Source: Brasenia schreberi (taxonomy: Eukaryota; Streptophyta; Magnoliopsida; Nymphaeales; Cabombaceae). Taken from it: DNA of 64,000 nt. Within the stretch, counting starts at the first letter, position 1; every line of letters starts with the position of its first letter. The stretch spans positions 7,761,001-7,825,000 of the forward strand of contig JAYKKT010000059.1 in the NCBI GenBank assembly GCA_036023115.1, written 5' to 3'. The notes under the pieces were generated by a model. The model saw only the letters and a program-made list of their open reading frames with translations, did no database searches and was not told where the DNA came from. Both the position numbers and the translations under genes were made by a program. Shown here one piece after another: positions 58,179-64,000 of the stretch.

Positions 58179-58450
58179 AGTGTTATCCATATCATATGAT
58201 ACGGTGCAATACGTCACGATACAATACACCCATATGTATTGCAAATGAGCATTTATCGCTCTGTATCGTGGGATACGGGCCCATATCGCAAGCTACACCC
58301 ATTTTTTTTTATTTTTTTTTATTTTTTTTTTGCAGGTTTTTGGCCTCTCTTCGCCTCTCTTCACTTCTCTCCAAGGCATCCTCCGATATGCTTGTTTGGG
58401 ATTGCAAGTTGTGTATGTAATATGTAAATTCGCTTTAGTTTATAAGAATT
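58179..58450 (-). mobile_element. hAT-like element, right end, in element B LTR
   Basis: The plus strand starts CAGTGTTATCCATATC and runs to a T-rich block and GGCATCCTCCGATATGC, which is the reverse complement of the right end of the element at 1712-2945. The far end is not clear. Confidence 0.6.
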
Positions 58451-58463
58451 TTGTTGAATAAGA

Positions 58464-58469
<6 letters not shown>

Positions 58470-58517
<48 letters not shown>
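58470..58517 (+). repeat. (TA)n microsatellite
   Basis: About 23 TA units. Confidence 0.95.
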
Positions 58518-58519
<2 letters not shown>

Positions 58520-58521
<2 letters not shown>

Positions 58522-59865
58522 ATAAATGTAAACCAGGATTATTGTTTTCTTTTGTGAGTGTATCCTGCATCATCTTTTATTTTTTAAGACATTAGTGTTC
58601 TTTAGAAAATTATAAGGGTGTTTCAAAAATATATATAAAAACCTTATTATAGCTCCACAAAAGTAAAGAGAGTATCAATATGTATGTGCTAGAGATTGTA
58701 TGATCCAGTCACTCTAATTCAAGATATATATATATATATTTAATATACCAAGACATTTGGGTTTCTTTCTGGGTACATAAGGGGGCCAAGAAGCAAGAAT
58801 CGGAGCATTATTCCTCTTACAAAAGGGTGTTCACGCCCTCGTCAAGGGTCGCCCTACGTGAGGTCCAATGGAAAGAAAGTAGGGATAGCTAGCTGGTTTG
58901 GACCTGGACTAAATGGTTCGAATGGGAATTGGATTGAGCTCTAAATCGGTTGAACTCGGAACTGTAACCAGAACCGAGAAGAAATGTGTCAGTTGAATTC
59001 GGAACCAAGAAGGAACGCGTCATCAGTTTCGTTCCAGAATTGCCCTAGAATTGTTGTCTGGAACTCTGCAGTATCAGGGGGTAAAAGCTGGCCCCCGCTC
59101 GTGCCAGTCTAATGGAAAGAGACTTTTGGTTTCTATGCAGCGTCCATTTACACATTTTTATGGGTGTTACTAGATGCACACCCCAAATTATTAAGCATAC
59201 ACTTCCATTTTCATTTTACTCATTTCCTTACCGACATCTCACTCTCCTCTTGCCTCTAGCTGATGCTTCCGTCGCTCTCTTTTCTTAACCGTTGATGCAT
59301 TTTTTCCATCGACTTTACCGTCGTCCTCGAAGAACCATTGTTCTTTGTAATTTTCCAAGACCACCATATACGATCGTTCTTTGTCATCTTCTAAGACCAC
59401 TATAGGCAACCATCGAGCATGGTACATACATAGGCTTGAAGAAGATGCTTTTTGACCAAGAGACACATCTATATTGCGACCCTAATCAAAAGGAGACGTG
59501 GTGGTGGTGTTTCTTTTTTATGAGAGATGTAATGTTCCTTACTAAAAAGATGTGTTAGGGATATGTATGTTATTTGAAGGAGACGTTGCATAGTTGCATC
59601 TCTTGTGTGAGCAAGATGTCACTCGACTGTCTCCTTCTTGAACGAGACAATGCTAGGCAGCCTTGGCGTGTCTCATTGATTTCAGAGACTTTATCTAAAT
59701 GTTATTTTTTGTTTATTTATTACATATGTCAACTTATTGAAGTGATTATTCAAAGTCAATTTCAAATGGAATTTGATTATTCACCACTATTTGAAACTAA
59801 AACAGTATTTTGTAACTGAGAATTGTTGTTTGACTATGGAAGAGAAGTTGGGAAGTAATATAAAA
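58520..59865. other. unassigned intergenic sequence
   Basis: A GAACCGG/GGAACTC-rich stretch at 58890-59050 resembles 39560-39760 in wording but not in order. No supported gene. A minor (TA)n tract at 58725-58740. Confidence 0.35.
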
Positions 59866-59869
59866 TTAT

Positions 59870-60788
59870 TGTAATTCTTCGTTCAAAGCGTAAAGACGAA
59901 AGAGCTAAGGTATGACTTGGATATGAAAGAAGTATGTATAAAGTAGGAAATGTATTGATGTAGAGAGCAGTCGATTTATCGGTACCAAAAAAGTAAAATG
60001 TCTATTTTTACTTAAAGGAAATGCTGAAAGTGATGGTTCATAGAGGTTATCAGTTGTTAATAGAACATATAACCATCTTTTGAGGTTGTATCTTGAAGGG
60101 CATGCATATGCATGCAGATTGACCGATGTTAAATATCAAGTGATGACGGATACGATAAAAATTATTATAAATCGAAACATATATTATCTCATATAAAGCA
60201 ACGAGATGACTCAAATGTGTTTACAGTGAGACATATTCATAATGCAAGGATTAAGTTACAAAAGGAAGAAATGAGTGGTCAATCAATTTTATAATTATTA
60301 TATCAAACTTACCTTCACCAATATAGTACATGGCATCGTAAGGTACAAAGACTAATTATGTTGACGATATTGTTTTTGTTCATCCATCCTCACTTTTGTT
60401 ACACACATTTTCGAAGGTTATAGAGTTTAATTATACATACAAGACTAATAGGTATAAGATGCATTGGTTGTTGGATTTACCTCAACTAATAAATTTTTTC
60501 TATAGCATTTGTTTTTATAAGTGTAGAAGAAGAAGATAATTAAGTATGAGTATTGAGACGTGTTAGAGAGTTATTTTCTCAAAATAAACTCTCAAATATA
60601 ATATGTACTAATCGTGAGTTAGTATTGATGAATACAATTAATAGTACCTTTCCTATGACAACACATCTTTTATGTTGACATTATGTTACAAAAAACATTG
60701 AAGAATATATTATTCAGTTGATGAGAAAGAAAGAAATTCCTAAAATATTTAAGGATTAGTTGGCCAAAAGTTATCTCATTGACAACTG

Positions 60789-60848
<60 letters not shown>

Positions 60849-62270
60849 GAGCAATTGGTCATCATGAATTTAAAGTGGAAGAATTTTCCTACTATACTTA
60901 CATGCATTAAGGAACAATGGTTGAATCCTTACAAGGTGAAGATATTATTGACATAGACTTATCAATATTGTTTTTATGATGCACAAACTACTAATAAGTA
61001 TGTTCATCACTATTTACTAGTGTATTTAACTTAAGTTTAAGTTTTTATATATTCATTACATTTGCACATAAATGTGTAGTGTTGAAAGTGTGCTTGTGAG
61101 ATTAAAAGGTTTTATTGGCACCTTAACCGGTAGATTTGATATGCTATGCACTTACTTCATTCATTGATCAATCATAGAAATCAAGAAGTCTTTTGAGTTG
61201 TTAAAAACCATCAACCAACATTATTTTAGAAAGTTTTTTGAATTAATACAATATTTAGAGAAAAGAGTATCATGTCACACACTTGATTTAATAAAGAAAG
61301 AGCCAATAATGGAGAAATAGTCGGTTCTGATCCATCAACATATGATTGCATATTGGGTCAATCATATGGATTATCATGTGCTCATTAACTAAATGTACTC
61401 CTCAAAAGTAGCCAAACAATTTGATTGTTATTGATCTACCCATTTTGAAAAAATATGGACATTGAATTAGAACTAACCGATATAAATGAGAATGCATAGA
61501 CTAAAATAAGTGAAGCAACTCAACTTGAATTGGTTCAATAGTTGAAAGATCATCTAGTTTCCGAATAACAAATGTACGCAATTGAAGTATTTAATAATTC
61601 CTTGCATCTCGAGTTAATGACCTTTCATCAACCATCAATTTATCATCCTAAAGGTCGACAACCTAAAAAATCCATGAAGAGAGACTTCTTATCATAGAAG
61701 TATGCAAAGACCAATGCTGCTTGAGGTAAGCGAGGGCAAGATATCGGCCGTAGTCATGGGGTATCTTTTGCACATGGGATTTCTTTTTAATCGAGTAGTG
61801 TTAATTTCGTTATTATTGTTGATTTGATACATTGATATTCAGATTCCTCAACATCTCAACAATCATTACAAAGATTGGAATTATCACATGAGTAGATGTT
61901 GTAGGAAATAAAAATTATGAATATCAAGTAATTAGTGAGCTTCTAAATAAGGGCCAGACATATTAGCCATAAATTCTTAGAGAATGTTTTCTAGAGGTTC
62001 ATGCACACTATGATATTTATTCTCGAGTTTTCAATAAAGAGGGTAGTATTGATATCATTTTACAACATATTGCACATTGGGGTGTTGGTGCTTATATACC
62101 TAATTTTTGGATGTTCATGCTAGATATTGGGATTCGACATTGCAACCCATTGGAACGTTGTATTGGTGTTGCTTTCTTGGGTTGGATCGACTACCTTTTT
62201 GCCATTGGTATCAAGTGTCAGATAAGCATATCATCTACGATATATGATATATGTGTTATCACAAATTAGG
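59870..62270 (+). mobile_element. decayed MULE with FAR1-like, transposase and OTU-like parts
   Basis: Reading across frames: FAR1-like DNA-binding region (59880-60130, with RTYNHLLRLYLEGHAYACRL), linker (60170-60300), transposase core (60360-60720, with FNYTYKTNRYKMHWL carrying the first Asp region, then TNRELVLMNTINSTFPMTTH carrying the second), the segment from 61094 (LKGFIGTLTGRFDM) to the Lys/Arg-rich PKGRQPKKSMKRDF at about 61650, and a C-terminal piece at about 61980-62200 (HYDIYSRVFNKEGSIDIILQ). The last resembles the region seen with OTU-like proteases in some plant MULEs. Dozens of stops; no TIRs found. Two scrambled pieces of a relative are at 22260-23230. Confidence 0.78.
60791..60846 (+). 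repeat. (AT)n microsatellite within the MULE remnant
   Basis: About 28 AT units between the transposase core and the downstream part. Confidence 0.95.
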
Positions 62271-62431
62271 AAGACATTTTTTGATAGGAGATTTTTATTT
62301 TGCAAAATTTTTATATAACAAATCTTTTATTTATATATATATTATTTAATTTCATGTTTTATTTGTCGATACAACTCCAATGCCATCCATTTTCTCTTCT
62401 TGGACACAACATTATAATGAAAATATTGCCA

Positions 62432-64000
62432 ATTGTAAACACCCTAAATAATTTTTTTCTAAACACTCCCAACTTCGAAACTTGACTTGTTTTAAAAACC
62501 TTTTTGCTTTAAAATAAATATTTTAAAAGGTTTCAAATTATAATTAAAATGATAAGGTGTAGAGGATATGAACAAATCAGGCGAGGATCAAGGCGACAGT
62601 TGAAGCCCGCTTCAAGCTGGAATCGAGTTTGCGAAAGCCAAGCCGTGAAGCAAAGAAGTGGACCATGTCTAGTCAAGGCATGTCCTCATCAAAGATCCAA
62701 TCGAATGGGCCAGCATCATCACAAGGCAACTTGAGTTGTTTATCATATCAAATTCAGTCAACAACTTGCTTGAACAAAATGCAACGTTTTGACAAAGGCT
62801 GGCCGACTTTAGCAAGTTGAAGTGGATTGCACCTTTGGCCAATTCCAAGGTCTTATCAAGCCATGTCCAGCTTATGAAACGAATCAAATGTTATCAAGTG
62901 AAGTAAGGAGCTATTAGACGAGCTAGGACACATCAAGTGGAAGAGCAAGGCCGGCCAAAGTAAACTTAGAGGCATGAAGCACCTAGCCGATCATGGTTAG
63001 CTGCACATGACTCAAACCACAACCAGCCCACATGGGGATGGTCCATGTTTGGCCAAGGGGGACCACTCCTGCATGTGAATTTGGTGGACAATGGAGCTGG
63101 ACATGGATCTTGTGCTACCCGCCCCAAAGAAGGGCCTAGAAATGTTATAGGCCAAGGGGGGGGTCATGTTTCATCATCTTGGAATGTTTTGAGAAGTGCT
63201 GCACCTTGGGCTGCTTTGTGAGCAATTGTGGGCTGTTAGGAAGAGGTTTAGAAAGGGAAGAGAGTGCTAGGATCAAGGCAAGTGCTGTCACTTAGGTTTG
63301 GGTGAGAAAGAAGAGTGAAAAGAGGAGAGGCTGGTTTCTTGGGAATCCATATAAGTATTGCTCTAACTTGATTCATCTTCATCTCTTCTTTATATTTAAT
63401 TCAAAAGGAGTAGTATTAATGGAGCTTTGTCTCCCCCCATGATGTAATAGAAGTAGATGTGTTGAAATTTTCCTTTCCTTTGCTTTTGCACTCTATATGT
63501 TTGTGTTCTTCACTCTACCTCTCTATATGTTTTAAACACTATATCTTCTAATCTCCTCTATGCTTAAGCTATTAGATATATTTCAATTCATTTTTCTTCA
63601 GTAATTTAATTTGGGATGTTGTGTTGTTGCACTTTAATTCGTGTGAGTTTTGCATCATTTATGTTATAAAAACCTAAAATCTGATTTTTAGCATCACTAT
63701 ATAAGATGATTGTTTGATGTTTCATTGTCAAACCCCTTCTCCAATCACTCTAAAATTTTTCATACTGTATCTACACACACAAACCTACTTACAATAAAAT
63801 TTTCAAGAATTTTAGGGTCGTGCAACCACGTAATTAAAACTGTGGAAAATCAGGGTAATTTCTTAAAATTGTCTGTAAATCTGTATTCCTGCAACAGAGC
63901 TTGGGTATTCATCCCATAACTCTGTTTTTAGGTGTCCAAAATCGGTGATTCTTAATTCATTGGAAATCTAACATCTATAGCTTTCCAACAAGACCAAGTA
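62432..64000 (+). repeat. long LTR-like repeat, runs off the window
   Basis: Starts TGTAAACACCCTAAATAA. Inverted partner of 34000-35704, with shared blocks in the same order. No PPT precedes the start, so this looks like a 5' LTR of an element to the right, or a solo LTR. Its end lies beyond 64000. Confidence 0.6.

Noticed and set aside
39540..59050. GGAACCG/GGTTC-rich stretches at 39560-39760 and 58890-59050 as homologous repeats
   Set aside because: Similar composition but no consistent order of blocks, so homology is not supported.
1..64000. tRNA, rRNA or organellar insertions
   Set aside because: I saw no cloverleaf, rRNA or plastid gene text; the tRNA-like pieces are only primer binding sites.

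Overview
The window is nuclear DNA of a flowering plant with a repeat-rich genome. Evidence: spliced plant genes with GT-AG introns, plant RTE-type LINEs, Ty1/copia and Ty3/gypsy elements primed by initiator tRNA-Met, FAR1/MULE transposases, and plant host genes (a MUT9-like casein kinase, gamma-tubulin complex protein 3, a bifunctional nuclease, eEF1A). The lineage cannot be named from the sequence. Most of the 64 kb is transposable elements, many nested. Only two host loci are clear: the last five exons of a MUT9-like/HD16-type kinase (16299-19214, +) and a near full-length but broken GCP3 gene (43944-46663, +).

Layout. 1-10.2 kb: a decayed copia element (minus strand) split by two RTE LINEs, each with its own target-site duplication (TSD). 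The second LINE holds a third, antisense LINE with a 535-codon open reading frame; the first carries a hAT-like element with GTATCG-rich ends. 10.2-16 kb: decayed LINE pieces and unassigned DNA. 16.3-19.8 kb: 3' end of the kinase gene, with tiny LINE/SINE-like insertions in its introns. 19.8-27.3 kb: intergenic, with MULE fragments, two promoter-like regions, a gag-like fragment and a signal-peptide ORF. 27.3-33.1 kb: copia element (minus) with all domains, broken. 33.1-39.5 kb: a long inverted-copy LTR, a tandem duplication and another LINE. 39.8-46.7 kb: a gag-only gypsy-type element sitting between two copies of the GCP3 upstream region, then the GCP3 gene.

The most interesting part is 48.3-58.2 kb. 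Two non-autonomous LTR retrotransposons contain pieces of unrelated host genes and no recognisable retroviral proteins. Element A (48266-52676) has both LTRs, PBS, PPT and a perfect 5-bp TSD. It carries an intronless bifunctional-nuclease ORF, a MULE transposase piece with a SWIM finger and a PPR piece. Element B (56191-58178, minus strand) carries the start of eEF1A, a PPR piece and an FLX-like coiled-coil piece. The two share their pre-LTR sequence, an adjacent repeat block and the odd PPR piece, so they look like one family of gene-capturing retrotransposons. The rest, 53.1-64 kb, holds copia and LTR remnants, a 5'-truncated LINE with an 18-bp TSD, two more hAT-like ends, a decayed MULE with FAR1-like, transposase and OTU-like parts, and a long LTR running off the end.
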